Shown in pieces: positions 8,701 through 14,717 of a stretch of DNA of 16,357 bases (within the stretch, counting starts at the first letter, position 1; the number at the start of each line of letters is the position of its first letter). This stretch comes from Bacillota bacterium (GTDB lineage: Bacteria > Bacillota > Clostridia > Christensenellales > SZUA-584), in the NCBI GenBank assembly GCA_023415915.1, contig JAEZIZ010000011.1:1-16357 (forward strand), given 5' to 3'. Under the pieces are notes generated by a model, which was not told where the DNA came from, did not search any database, and saw only the letters and a list, made by a program, of their open reading frames with translations. The position numbers were made by a program, and so were the translations under genes.

Positions 8701-8973
8701 GTATCCAAGGCAAAGGATATGGGCTTTAACACATGCCTTGCCAAGGAGACGGCGATAGTGCCTATAATGGTGGGAGAGGACATAGACGCGTATGTGCTTT
8801 CCACGAAGATGCTGGAAAAGGGCGTGTTCGTGCCTCCGGCAGTATATCCGGCGGTGCCGAGGCATCAGGCGAGGCTGCGCTTCTGCCTGACGAGTGAGCA
8901 TAAAGCTGAGCAGCTCGATTACGCGCTTGCTGCGCTTGAAGAATTGTATAAAGAAATGGGGATAAAGAAATAG
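5722..8973 (+). CDS. Fused acyl-AMP ligase / acyl carrier / PLP alpha-oxoamine synthase
   Basis: A 1083-residue three-part enzyme. Residues ~1-560 form an acyl-AMP ligase: ATP loop CTSGTTATPK (161-170), FPFHHIFGF, NGFGMTETG, FPTGD with Asp428, GRLKEVI, and the C-terminal ANGIKVKR lysine near 540. Residues ~585-660 are an acyl carrier domain with GGDSLS; Ser623 should carry phosphopantetheine. Residues ~675-1083 are an alpha-oxoamine synthase (fold-type I PLP enzyme): NYVGMSGHP, YGTSASGSRLIAGE, LSHNSIMQG, DEAHS (Asp894, His897) and LSKGLG with the PLP lysine Lys929. This suggests in-cis loading of a fatty acid and decarboxylative condensation with an amino acid to an amino ketone, as in serine palmitoyltransferase, AONS or KBL. 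Chain length and amino acid are unknown. ATG 5722 is chosen for TTGGAGG 10 nt upstream; a TTG at 5683 lacks this. No membrane segment is evident. galE follows after 4 nt. Confidence 0.9.
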   Translation: MSDIAKKLDELKEERTLCNLFSIICSNGDAVAAEYMEDGEIRNIKYSDYERITFAGAKKLAQKLSVVERNTFVALRYANNPLWPAAFWAVVLAGYRPLLLDSACDDTQVMHVLRQAGSRTIITDTDVGITGIIKVSPDEFLSLDADDTDYLPVYSDAMALCTSGTTATPKVYVYNEQAICHQVLLAEYISKQNTDIIHDGGIKQLAFLPFHHIFGFVAVYLWYSFFGKTIVYIKNKTAEVILSACKEHEVTHIYAVPLLWNNVAKSIMRKAKLQGEKQYEKLINASDFSIKLQRRFGKAGRRIVSKLFFKELQQKLVGSSIQMMISGGGHIQPEAIKLINGIGYNLVNGFGMTETGIDSVELSNDIDKRLEASVGKPFAPMEYRIVYDKEGDKTGELQIKGEAMHSGRMIDGIYIARESSDVWFPTGDIAREKDGGYYIEGRLKEVIVGESGENVYPDELEDSFSELPHVEHICVAGIAARGVYDDTSLIVYMGDAANDAGKVKELIAEITRINGLLPIYKKLKKAYLSLDPLPLANGIKVKRQKVKEAVERGHGRFEEIDIKSGALIKAAKEKAAVQSNGYDKAELSDIAEKVREIFAEVLNIDPATIKDTDHFIDDLGGDSLSSLGVFSKAEEMYDIIIPDTEYFSCTSVADLSKLLYRKLHDMEIEREAPLKPQEIKRITRFEDTREYAEYAMRRLEINDAKIRDPYFVPHDSVLRDTSICEGKEVINLASYNYVGMSGHPRTAEAAKKAIDIYGTSASGSRLIAGEKTLYRELEKAIAKWKHTEDAIVLVGGHSTNVTFVGNFCNEHDLILYDALSHNSIMQGCQLSRSDTKAFPHNDFEALEHMLKAARDKYEKILIVVEGVYSMDGDIAPIPDFVALKKKYGAFLMVDEAHSSCVIGKRGGGVDDYFGLNPGDIDIKMGTLSKGLGTCGGYIAASKSLVDFMHYLLPGFAFSVGISPPLAAAALEAVNIMLEGNPKVKALQDNIAYFVSKAKDMGFNTCLAKETAIVPIMVGEDIDAYVLSTKMLEKGVFVPPAVYPAVPRHQARLRFCLTSEHKAEQLDYALAALEELYKEMGIKK

Positions 8974-8977
8974 CGTT

Positions 8978-9955
8978 ATGAAAGTAATGGTATCGGGCGG
9001 CGCGGGGTATATAGGAAGCCACGCGGTAAGGCAGCTGAAAAAAGCGGGCTATGAGCCCGTGGTGTTCGACAACCTTTCGAAAGGGCATAAAGAAGCCGTA
9101 AAGGACACGGAACTTTTTGTCGGCGACTTGCTTGATAAAGACAGCCTAAAAGCGTTCTTCAAGGCATACAATGTTGACGCAGTGATGCACTTCGCGGCGC
9201 TGAGCCTCGTGGGCGAGTCTATGAAGGACCCGTACATATATTATGAAAACAACGTAACAGGCAGCCTCAACCTCTTTAAGGCTGCGATGGACGCTGGCGT
9301 TGATAAGGTGATATTCTCGTCGACGGCGGCGGTGTACGGCGAACCGAAAACCGTGCCTATTACCGAAGATTCCGAAAAAGCTCCGCTGAATGTCTACGGC
9401 CGCACCAAGCTCGTGATAGAAAACATGCTGCGCGATTTTTCGGACATTTACGGGCTGAAATACAAGGCTTTAAGATATTTCAATGCGGCGGGAGCGGACG
9501 AAGAGGGCGACATAGGCGAAGACCACACTCCTGAGACGCATCTTATTCCTATTATATTGCAGTTTGTAAACGGCAAAAGGGATAAGCTATGCGTATACGG
9601 CGACGATTATCCCACGCCGGACGGCACGTGCATAAGGGACTATATACACGTAACAGACCTTGCGGACGCGCACGTGTTGGCGTTACAGAATTTAAACGGC
9701 GACGGAGAGAGCTGCGCATATAACCTTGGCAGCGAGAAAGGCTTTTCGGTGCTTGAAATAATACGCGCGGCGGAAAAAGCTGCAGGCAGCAATATAAGCT
9801 ATGAGATAGCTCAGCGCAGAGCGGGCGACCCTGCAGTGCTGATAGCGTCGTCCGAAAAGATAAGGAATGAACTCGGCTGGAAACCGGCGCACGGCATAGA
9901 GGATATACTCAAAAGCGCGTGGCGGTTCCATAAAGAGCATCCGGACGGATTTTAA
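8978..9955 (+). CDS. galE: UDP-glucose 4-epimerase (GalE)
   Basis: Interconverts UDP-glucose and UDP-galactose using tightly bound NAD; cytosolic short-chain dehydrogenase fold. The 325 residues match GalE length. Visible landmarks are the NAD loop SGGAGYIGSH (~6-15), HFAALSLVGES, the catalytic SSTAAVYG, Tyr140-x3-Lys144 (YGRTK), YFNAAGAD, GEDHTPETHLIP and the strongly GalE-specific YPTPDGTCIRDYIHV. It starts 4 nt after the preceding stop and has only a distant G-run as ribosome site, so translational coupling to the ligase-ACP-oxoamine synthase gene is likely. That context suggests galactose for a lipid head group or envelope glycan, which is inference. A related NAD-epimerase-like reductase acts on ketosphinganine in bacterial ceramide pathways, but the motifs here are those of ordinary GalE. 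A pair of hairpin repeats begins 4 nt after its stop. Confidence 0.94.
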   Translation: MKVMVSGGAGYIGSHAVRQLKKAGYEPVVFDNLSKGHKEAVKDTELFVGDLLDKDSLKAFFKAYNVDAVMHFAALSLVGESMKDPYIYYENNVTGSLNLFKAAMDAGVDKVIFSSTAAVYGEPKTVPITEDSEKAPLNVYGRTKLVIENMLRDFSDIYGLKYKALRYFNAAGADEEGDIGEDHTPETHLIPIILQFVNGKRDKLCVYGDDYPTPDGTCIRDYIHVTDLADAHVLALQNLNGDGESCAYNLGSEKGFSVLEIIRAAEKAAGSNISYEIAQRRAGDPAVLIASSEKIRNELGWKPAHGIEDILKSAWRFHKEHPDGF

Positions 9956-9959
9956 TATT

Positions 9960-9994
9960 GGGGTCTCCAGCAAGCCGTGAGGCTTGATGGGGTG
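9960..9994 (+). repeat. Hairpin repeat, type A, copy 1
   Basis: A conserved 5' GGGGT (9960-9964) precedes a 28-nt hairpin: 12-nt arms 9965-9976 and 9981-9992 around a GTGA tetraloop (9977-9980). Eleven of the 12 positions pair, one of them as a U-G wobble; the single mismatch is G9970 with A9987, seven positions from the loop. TG follows. A second type A copy lies at 16219-16253 with compensatory changes. No U-run follows, so this is not a standard terminator. Confidence 0.8.
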
Positions 9995-10001
9995 TAAATA
10001 T

Positions 10002-10036
10002 GGGGTCCCTAAAAAGGCGTGAGGCTTTTTGGGGTG
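10002..10036 (+). repeat. Hairpin repeat, type B, copy 1
   Basis: The same architecture as the preceding unit: GGGGT (10002-10006), 12-nt arms 10007-10018 and 10023-10034, and a GTGA loop (10019-10022). Here the inner stem is A/T-rich and the one mismatch (G10017 with G10024) is two positions from the loop. It begins 14 nt after the type A stem ends. The GTG of its loop is in frame with the following lipoprotein gene, but is unlikely to be its start. Confidence 0.8.
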
Positions 10037-10057
10037 TGTCTGAGGGTAACTGGCGCA

Positions 10058-11065
10058 TTGATTACTAACGGTAAAATAGCATATTACATTAGGGCGTGCG
10101 GATGCTTATTGGCTTCCGCAGTTTTCTTTTTGCTGCTCTCTTCCTGCGGCGCGCCGGACAGCAGCCATTCGCAGACAGCTAATACGGAGGCTCCTGCCAT
10201 AGAAACGCCGCGCATGGAAATGCCAAAAGCTGCCAAAACACCCGAAACGTCCACAGCGCCCGAAGTTTCCGCAGAGGCAGCGCCCGATTTTGTCGGGCAA
10301 GCGTTTTGTGTTGCGGGAACGGCGGATATAAAAGACAAGCCGGGATACGACAGCAGCACAATAGGCACGATTCACAGCGGCGCCATCGCCGATATAATAG
10401 AACGGCTTGACGGCTGGTACCATATAGCGTACGGCGGAAGCGTCGGCTATGTAAAAAGCGAATGCTTAGAAGAGCTATATACGCCGGACGTGCCCGTGCC
10501 GTCGGGCGAATGGAGCCTGATACTCGTCAACCCTGCGCATCGTCTGCCAAATGGTTTTGAGGTGACGCTCGCGGATTTTGAGGGCGGGCAGGTGGACGCG
10601 CGCATACTTGATATATGCGTGCAGATGTTTTTGGACGCCGAAGCCGACGGCGTAAGCCTTAAGCTTGTGGACGCGTACCGCAGCCGCAAGCGCCAAAGCG
10701 AGCTGTACCAAAAGAAGGTAGACAGCTACATAGCCAAGGGCTACAGCCGCACAGACGCGGAGAAAAAAGCCGCGACTATCACCGCGCGGCCCGACACGAG
10801 CGAACATCAGACAGGGCTTGCGCTCGATATAGTGACGCCGTCATATACCAAAATGAACAGCGGCTTTGCAAATACAAAAGCTTATAAATGGCTTTTACAG
10901 CACGCGCACAACTACGGTTTTACGTTGCGCTACCCAAAAGGCAAGACGCTGATAACAAAGGTAATATACGAGCCGTGGCACTGGCGCTTTGTGGGCTTAG
11001 AGGCCGCCGTAAGCATGAAGGCAAGCGGCAATTGCCTCGAAGAATACCTCGGCGTTATTGACTGA
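10058..11065 (+). CDS. SH3b and VanY-type D,D-carboxypeptidase lipoprotein
   Basis: Probable membrane-anchored D-alanyl-D-alanine carboxypeptidase (peptidase M15B) trimming peptidoglycan stem peptides outside the cell. A hydrophobic segment ends in the lipobox LLSSC, so Cys30 should be lipidated. A Ser/Thr/Pro/Glu-rich linker follows, then an SH3b wall-binding domain (~83-140: KDKPGYDSSTIGTI, GDGWYHIAY-like, GYVKSECL) and the M15 domain (~150-335). The zinc and catalytic residues are present: SEHQTGLALDI (His250, Asp257) and EPWHWRFVG (Glu305, His308), with VDAYRSRKRQSELY upstream. There is no ATG at the start. I propose TTG 10058, 11 nt after GAGGG; GTG 10034 and GTG 10019 are in frame, but the latter lies in the hairpin loop. 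It may read through from galE or have its own promoter; neither is clear. Function is secure, start is not. Confidence 0.88.
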   Translation: MITNGKIAYYIRACGCLLASAVFFLLLSSCGAPDSSHSQTANTEAPAIETPRMEMPKAAKTPETSTAPEVSAEAAPDFVGQAFCVAGTADIKDKPGYDSSTIGTIHSGAIADIIERLDGWYHIAYGGSVGYVKSECLEELYTPDVPVPSGEWSLILVNPAHRLPNGFEVTLADFEGGQVDARILDICVQMFLDAEADGVSLKLVDAYRSRKRQSELYQKKVDSYIAKGYSRTDAEKKAATITARPDTSEHQTGLALDIVTPSYTKMNSGFANTKAYKWLLQHAHNYGFTLRYPKGKTLITKVIYEPWHWRFVGLEAAVSMKASGNCLEEYLGVID

Positions 11066-11109
11066 AGCCGGTATATTCATGTTATAAAATCAATATAAAA
11101 AGGTTTTAT

Positions 11110-11139
11110 TTGTTAATGTTGCGCGCGTCGTGGTAATAT
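11110..11139 (+). promoter_or_regulatory. Predicted mutS2 promoter
   Basis: TTGTTA (11110-11115) and TAATAT (11134-11139) are 18 bp apart, and TGG directly before the -10 makes it an extended -10 (TGn). The start would fall near 11146, leaving about 23 nt of leader before the mutS2 ATG. No clear terminator separates it from the lipoprotein gene; the only palindrome there is a weak A/T stem. Confidence 0.5.
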
Positions 11140-11168
11140 AAAAGCGACTTAAAAGGAAAAGGACATTT

Positions 11169-13508
11169 ATGAACAACCGGGTTTTTGAAAAACTGGAATT
11201 CGATAAGATACTGGATATGCTGGCCGATAAGGCGCTGTCCGATCCGGGCAAGCAGGCGGCGAAAGCGCTGCGCCCCGAAAAAACCATGCAACGCGTTTTA
11301 AGGCTTCAGGCCGAGACGCTCGAGGCGGAGAGCGTTATGATGCGCGAACCGTCGCTCCCTATAAGCTCGTTTTCGGATATTTCATCCGAGACGCTGCGGC
11401 TAAAAGCGGGAGCGGACTTGGGTTGCAGGGAACTGCTGCGCATACTCGGCGTGATGAAAGCGGCGCGCCGCGCAAAGAACGGCTTAAAAAAGCAGGATGC
11501 AGGAACGAACATGCTTCCCGATATGGCGGAGGGGCTGTTTTATTCGGAAAAGCTGATAGCGGAGCTTGACAATGCGATAGCGGGCGAAGACGAGGTTTCC
11601 GACGCCGCGTCGCCCGAGCTTTTCAGCATAAGGAAAAAGATAATACGCGAGAACGCAGGCATACGCGAAAAACTGGACGCTATAATACGCTCATCATTAA
11701 GCAAGGACTACCTGCAGGACGCGATAGTTACGATAAGGAACGGGCGCTACGTCGTGCCCGTAAAGCAGGAGCACAAAAAAAACGTAAAGGGGCTTATACA
11801 CGACCAGTCGAGCAGCGGCCAGACGGTGTTCATCGAGCCTATTGAGGTCGTAGAGGCCAATAACAGGCTGCGCGAGCTGGAGCTTGCGGAAGCCGCCGAA
11901 ATAGAGCGCATACTTCATATGTTCAGCGAGTCGTTGCGCGAATATTGGCAGCAATTAAAATACGACCTCGAGATACTTACCGCGCTTGATGTAATATTCG
12001 CCAAAGCAGCGCTCGCGTCGTCTATGAAGGCGTCGCCGCCGGTGATAACGGAGGAAAGGCGCATAGTAATTAAAAACGGCCGCCATCCGCTGATAGACGC
12101 AAAACGCGTGGTGCCCGTTTCATTGAGCATTGGCGAAGGCCGCAGCGGCCTTATAATAACTGGGCCGAATACGGGCGGCAAGACGGTGACGCTGAAGCTT
12201 GCCGGGCTGCTTGCGCTTATGGCGCAGTGCGGCATGTTCCTGCCCGCAGACGCAGGCACTACGCTGCCGGTGTTTACCGGGCTTTATGCCGACATAGGCG
12301 ACGAGCAGAGCATAGCGCAAAGCCTCAGTACGTTTTCGTCGCATATGTCCAACATAACGCGTATAACCAAATCGGCGGACGAAGGCTCGCTGGTGCTGCT
12401 CGATGAGCTTGGCGCAGGCACCGACCCTGCGGAAGGCGCTGCGCTTGCTATGGCAATACTCGAGGAACTGGCGGCGAGGGGAAGCTTTGTGCTCGCGACT
12501 ACGCACTACAGCGAGATAAAGGCGTTTGCCACCGCAAGCGATGTTTATGAAAACGCGTGCATGGAGTTTAACATAAAGACGCTCAGTCCCACATACAGGC
12601 TGATAATGGGCATACCCGGCGTATCCAACGCGTTTGAAATATCGAAAAAGCTGGGCCTTAGTGAAGAGATAATTGAACGCGCGAGGCGGCATATGTCGGA
12701 AGAGACGGTAAAGTTCGAGCAGCTCATCGGAGAGGCGGAAAAGCAGCGAGAGCTTGCGCTGAAAAAGGAGCAGGAGGCGGAGAGCTTCCGCCGCACCGCA
12801 CAGTCAATAAAGGACAAAACGGACACCGAGCTTAAAAAGGCAAAGGACAGAAGCCAGAAGATAATCGACAATGCCAATGAGAAGGCGCTGGAGATACTTA
12901 AAGAAGCCCGTGAAGAAGCCGAGCGCGTTATAAAAGAGCTAAAGGCGGCGCAAGCCGCAAGGCAGGAGGACATCAACGCGGCAAGAAAGCAGCTTTCCGA
13001 GAAAATTGAGCTTACGTCCTCAAAGCTGCGGAAGAAGGAAATAAAGAGCGACGTAAAGCCGGATGACATATCGGTGGGCGACACGGTACAGCTAATAAGC
13101 CACGGCGTAAAGGCGATTGTATTAAAAGAACCCAAGGGCGGCAGCGTGTACGTGCAGGCCGGCGTTTTAAAGCTCACTGTGCCGCTTGCGGAAGTGGAGC
13201 TTGCCAAGGCGGACAGGCAGGTGTCGCGCGTAAGCGGCGTTAAAAGAAGCGCCGCCCCTGCAGGGCTTGAGATAGACGTGCGCGGCATGACGCTGGACGA
13301 GGCCGTGCTCGAGGTTGATAAATATCTCGACGACGCGTTTTTATCGGGGCTTAATGAGGTATCTATAATACATGGCAAGGGAACGGGCGTGCTGCGCTCA
13401 GGGCTCAGGGACTTCTTAAAGACTCACAGCCATGTCGAAGGTTATCGGCTCGGGCGGTACGGTGAAGGCGATACGGGCGTAACCATAGTTACGCTTAAGC
13501 AGAAGTAG
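11169..13508 (+). CDS. mutS2: MutS2 (RqcU-type) ATPase with Smr endonuclease domain
   Basis: MutS2 family protein, 779 residues, the normal length. Members act in ribosome-collision rescue by splitting stalled ribosomes, and some have been linked to limiting recombination. Domains in order: MutS-like core and clamp (1-~300); ABC-type ATPase with Walker A GPNTGGKT (332-339, Lys338) and Walker B LLDELGAGTDPAEG (Asp412, Glu413); a long Lys/Glu-rich coiled coil (~515-635); a small KOW-like beta domain (~640-690, DDISVGDTVQL); and a C-terminal Smr nuclease domain (~700-779) with DVRG (703-706) and HGKGTG (His735). It lacks the mismatch-recognition domain of MutS1. The ATG follows AAAAGG by 6 nt. 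The downstream DUF523 gene overlaps its ribosome site with this stop codon, so the two are co-transcribed. Confidence 0.96.
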   Translation: MNNRVFEKLEFDKILDMLADKALSDPGKQAAKALRPEKTMQRVLRLQAETLEAESVMMREPSLPISSFSDISSETLRLKAGADLGCRELLRILGVMKAARRAKNGLKKQDAGTNMLPDMAEGLFYSEKLIAELDNAIAGEDEVSDAASPELFSIRKKIIRENAGIREKLDAIIRSSLSKDYLQDAIVTIRNGRYVVPVKQEHKKNVKGLIHDQSSSGQTVFIEPIEVVEANNRLRELELAEAAEIERILHMFSESLREYWQQLKYDLEILTALDVIFAKAALASSMKASPPVITEERRIVIKNGRHPLIDAKRVVPVSLSIGEGRSGLIITGPNTGGKTVTLKLAGLLALMAQCGMFLPADAGTTLPVFTGLYADIGDEQSIAQSLSTFSSHMSNITRITKSADEGSLVLLDELGAGTDPAEGAALAMAILEELAARGSFVLATTHYSEIKAFATASDVYENACMEFNIKTLSPTYRLIMGIPGVSNAFEISKKLGLSEEIIERARRHMSEETVKFEQLIGEAEKQRELALKKEQEAESFRRTAQSIKDKTDTELKKAKDRSQKIIDNANEKALEILKEAREEAERVIKELKAAQAARQEDINAARKQLSEKIELTSSKLRKKEIKSDVKPDDISVGDTVQLISHGVKAIVLKEPKGGSVYVQAGVLKLTVPLAEVELAKADRQVSRVSGVKRSAAPAGLEIDVRGMTLDEAVLEVDKYLDDAFLSGLNEVSIIHGKGTGVLRSGLRDFLKTHSHVEGYRLGRYGEGDTGVTIVTLKQK

Positions 13509-13516
13509 GAGGCTTT

Positions 13517-13951
13517 ATGGATATAGCGAGCGCATGCCTGATTGGAAGAAAGTGCAGATACGACGGCGAAGCGAGGGAGAACGCAGAAATTAAGCGGCTT
13601 TACGAGCAGGGCAAGATAAAAGCAGTTTGCCCCGAATGCCTCGCGGGTATGAAGATACCGCGCTGCCCTTCCGAGATAGCGGAAGGCGACGGCGCGGACG
13701 TGCTTCAAGGCAAAGCGCGCGTACTCGGGCAGGACGGAAGCGACAGGACTCATGAGTTCATTGAAGGCGCCAAGAAAACGCTTGCAGCGGCGAAAGCCTG
13801 CGGCGCGAAGCGCGCATATATGAAATCGAAAAGCCCATCCTGCGGCGTTGCCGCCATATACGACGGCACGTTTTCTGGCAAGCTTAAGCCGGGCGCGGGA
13901 GTAACGAGTGCGCTGCTTATGCAAAACGGCATTGAAGTAATAGAAGTATGA
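13517..13951 (+). CDS. DUF523 family protein, probable Fe-S protein
   Basis: A 144-residue DUF523 protein. The family signatures are complete: SACLIGRKCRYDG (Cys7, Cys13), VCPECLAGM (Cys38, Cys41), a conserved PRCPSEI segment, and KSKSPSCG with Cys109. One characterised DUF523 member, the thiouracil desulfurase TudS, holds a [4Fe-4S] cluster with three of these cysteines and removes sulfur from thiolated uracil. A similar cluster is plausible here, but the substrate is unknown. The ribosome site TAGGAGG overlaps the mutS2 stop and the ATG is 8 nt after that stop, so the gene is translated from the mutS2 message. The association with MutS2 could mean an RNA- or ribosome-related role; this is inference only. 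No membrane segment or signal peptide is seen. Confidence 0.88.
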   Translation: MDIASACLIGRKCRYDGEARENAEIKRLYEQGKIKAVCPECLAGMKIPRCPSEIAEGDGADVLQGKARVLGQDGSDRTHEFIEGAKKTLAAAKACGAKRAYMKSKSPSCGVAAIYDGTFSGKLKPGAGVTSALLMQNGIEVIEV

Positions 13952-13990
13952 ATGTTTTATGAATAAACGGTGAAATAATATTGCATATAT

Positions 13991-14018
13991 TTGTTTACAA
14001 CTGCCGTTGAATTATAAT
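13991..14018 (+). promoter_or_regulatory. Predicted promoter of the two-component operon
   Basis: A perfect TATAAT (14013-14018) lies 16 bp after TTGTTT (13991-13996). The start would be near 14025, at the TGAGGTG ribosome site (14024-14030), so the leader is very short, as for the metH operon promoter. The -35 is weak (3 of 6 matches), which is common for activator-dependent promoters. Confidence 0.5.
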
Positions 14019-14036
14019 TACACTGAGGTGAACAGC

Positions 14037-14717
14037 ATGTCTAAATACATTCTCGTTATAGATGACGACAAAAACATTTGCGAAGTCATAAAATTGTATC
14101 TGCAAAAAGAGGGCTATAAGGTAACGCTTGCCTACGACGGGCAGACGGGGATTGACGAGTTCTTCCGCGAGACGCCCGAGCTTATAGTGCTCGACATAAT
14201 GATGCCCAAAAAGGACGGGTGGGAAGTGCTCAAGCAGATAAGGAAGACGAGCGACGTGCCCGTTATAATGCTGACGGCGAAGGGGGAAACCTTCGACAAA
14301 GTGCTTGGTTTGGAGCTTGGTGCGGACGATTATATAGTAAAGCCATTTGACCCCAAGGAATTCATAGCGCGCGTAAAAGCCGTTACCAGAAGGGTGAACA
14401 AGCAGGAGGAAGGCCCCGCCGAAATAGCGTTCCCCGACCTTGTTATCAACATGTCAAACTACACCGTAACATATAAAAACGAGATTGTAGAGATGCCGCC
14501 CAAGGAGATAGAACTGCTTTACTTTCTTGCGTCGCATCCTAACAAGGTGTATACGCGCGAGCAGCTGCTGCAGCAGGTCTGGGATTTTGAGTTCTTCGGC
14601 GACTCGAGAACGGTGGACGTGCACATAAAGCGGCTCCGTAAGAAGCTGTTTGACCAGGGCCCGAACTGGGAGATAAAGACGGTCTGGGGCGTAGGATACA
14701 AGTTCGAGGTCAGATGA
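14037..14717 (+). CDS. OmpR/PhoB-family response regulator
   Basis: DNA-binding response regulator of 226 residues. The receiver domain (1-~120) has the acidic pair in VIDDD, the phospho-acceptor Asp53 (VLDIMMP), the conserved Thr in MLTAKG and Lys102 in IVKPFDP. The winged-helix output domain (~130-226) shows PPKEIELLYFLASHPNKV, TREQLLQQVW and RTVDVHIKRLRKKL, with the usual WGVGYKFE end. ATG 14037 is chosen for TGAGGTG 6 nt upstream; a TTG at 14007 in the same frame lies inside the promoter. Its stop overlaps the kinase start (ATGA), so the pair is translationally coupled. It resembles WalR/PhoP/ResD-type regulators, but the genes it controls cannot be told from the sequence; self-control and the neighbouring envelope genes are candidates. 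Confidence 0.95.
   Translation: MSKYILVIDDDKNICEVIKLYLQKEGYKVTLAYDGQTGIDEFFRETPELIVLDIMMPKKDGWEVLKQIRKTSDVPVIMLTAKGETFDKVLGLELGADDYIVKPFDPKEFIARVKAVTRRVNKQEEGPAEIAFPDLVINMSNYTVTYKNEIVEMPPKEIELLYFLASHPNKVYTREQLLQQVWDFEFFGDSRTVDVHIKRLRKKLFDQGPNWEIKTVWGVGYKFEVR

Noticed and set aside
8978..9955. Epimerase-like protein as a ketosphinganine reductase (CerR-type)
   Set aside because: The full set of GalE-specific motifs, including YPTPDGTCIRDYIHV, points to a normal UDP-glucose 4-epimerase.
9960..10034. Four GGGG runs as a G-quadruplex
   Set aside because: The last run of each unit is paired in a stable 12-nt stem, and loops between runs are long (9-24 nt). The conserved, covarying hairpins explain the G-runs better.
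9977..10034. Hairpin repeats as ordinary intrinsic terminators
   Set aside because: The stems are followed by TG or CG and not by a U-run. The TTTTT in type B is inside the stem and is followed by GGGG.
9960..10036. Hairpin pair as a CRISPR array
   Set aside because: There are only two units per locus, differing in sequence, with 13-14 nt between stems, and no cas genes. The pattern is structural and does not follow repeat-spacer logic.
11085..11109. A/T palindrome after the lipoprotein gene as a terminator
   Set aside because: The stem is 6 bp of A-T pairs only, with a long loop, and would be too weak to terminate transcription.
12545..13378. Minus-strand open frame of 277 codons inside mutS2
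   Set aside because: Its Ser-rich translation mirrors the Lys/Glu-rich coiled coil on the other strand, which is an antisense artefact.
13998..14009. CAAC-N4-GTTG palindrome in the two-component promoter as an operator
   Set aside because: The arms are only 4 bp and do not extend, so this is likely chance.
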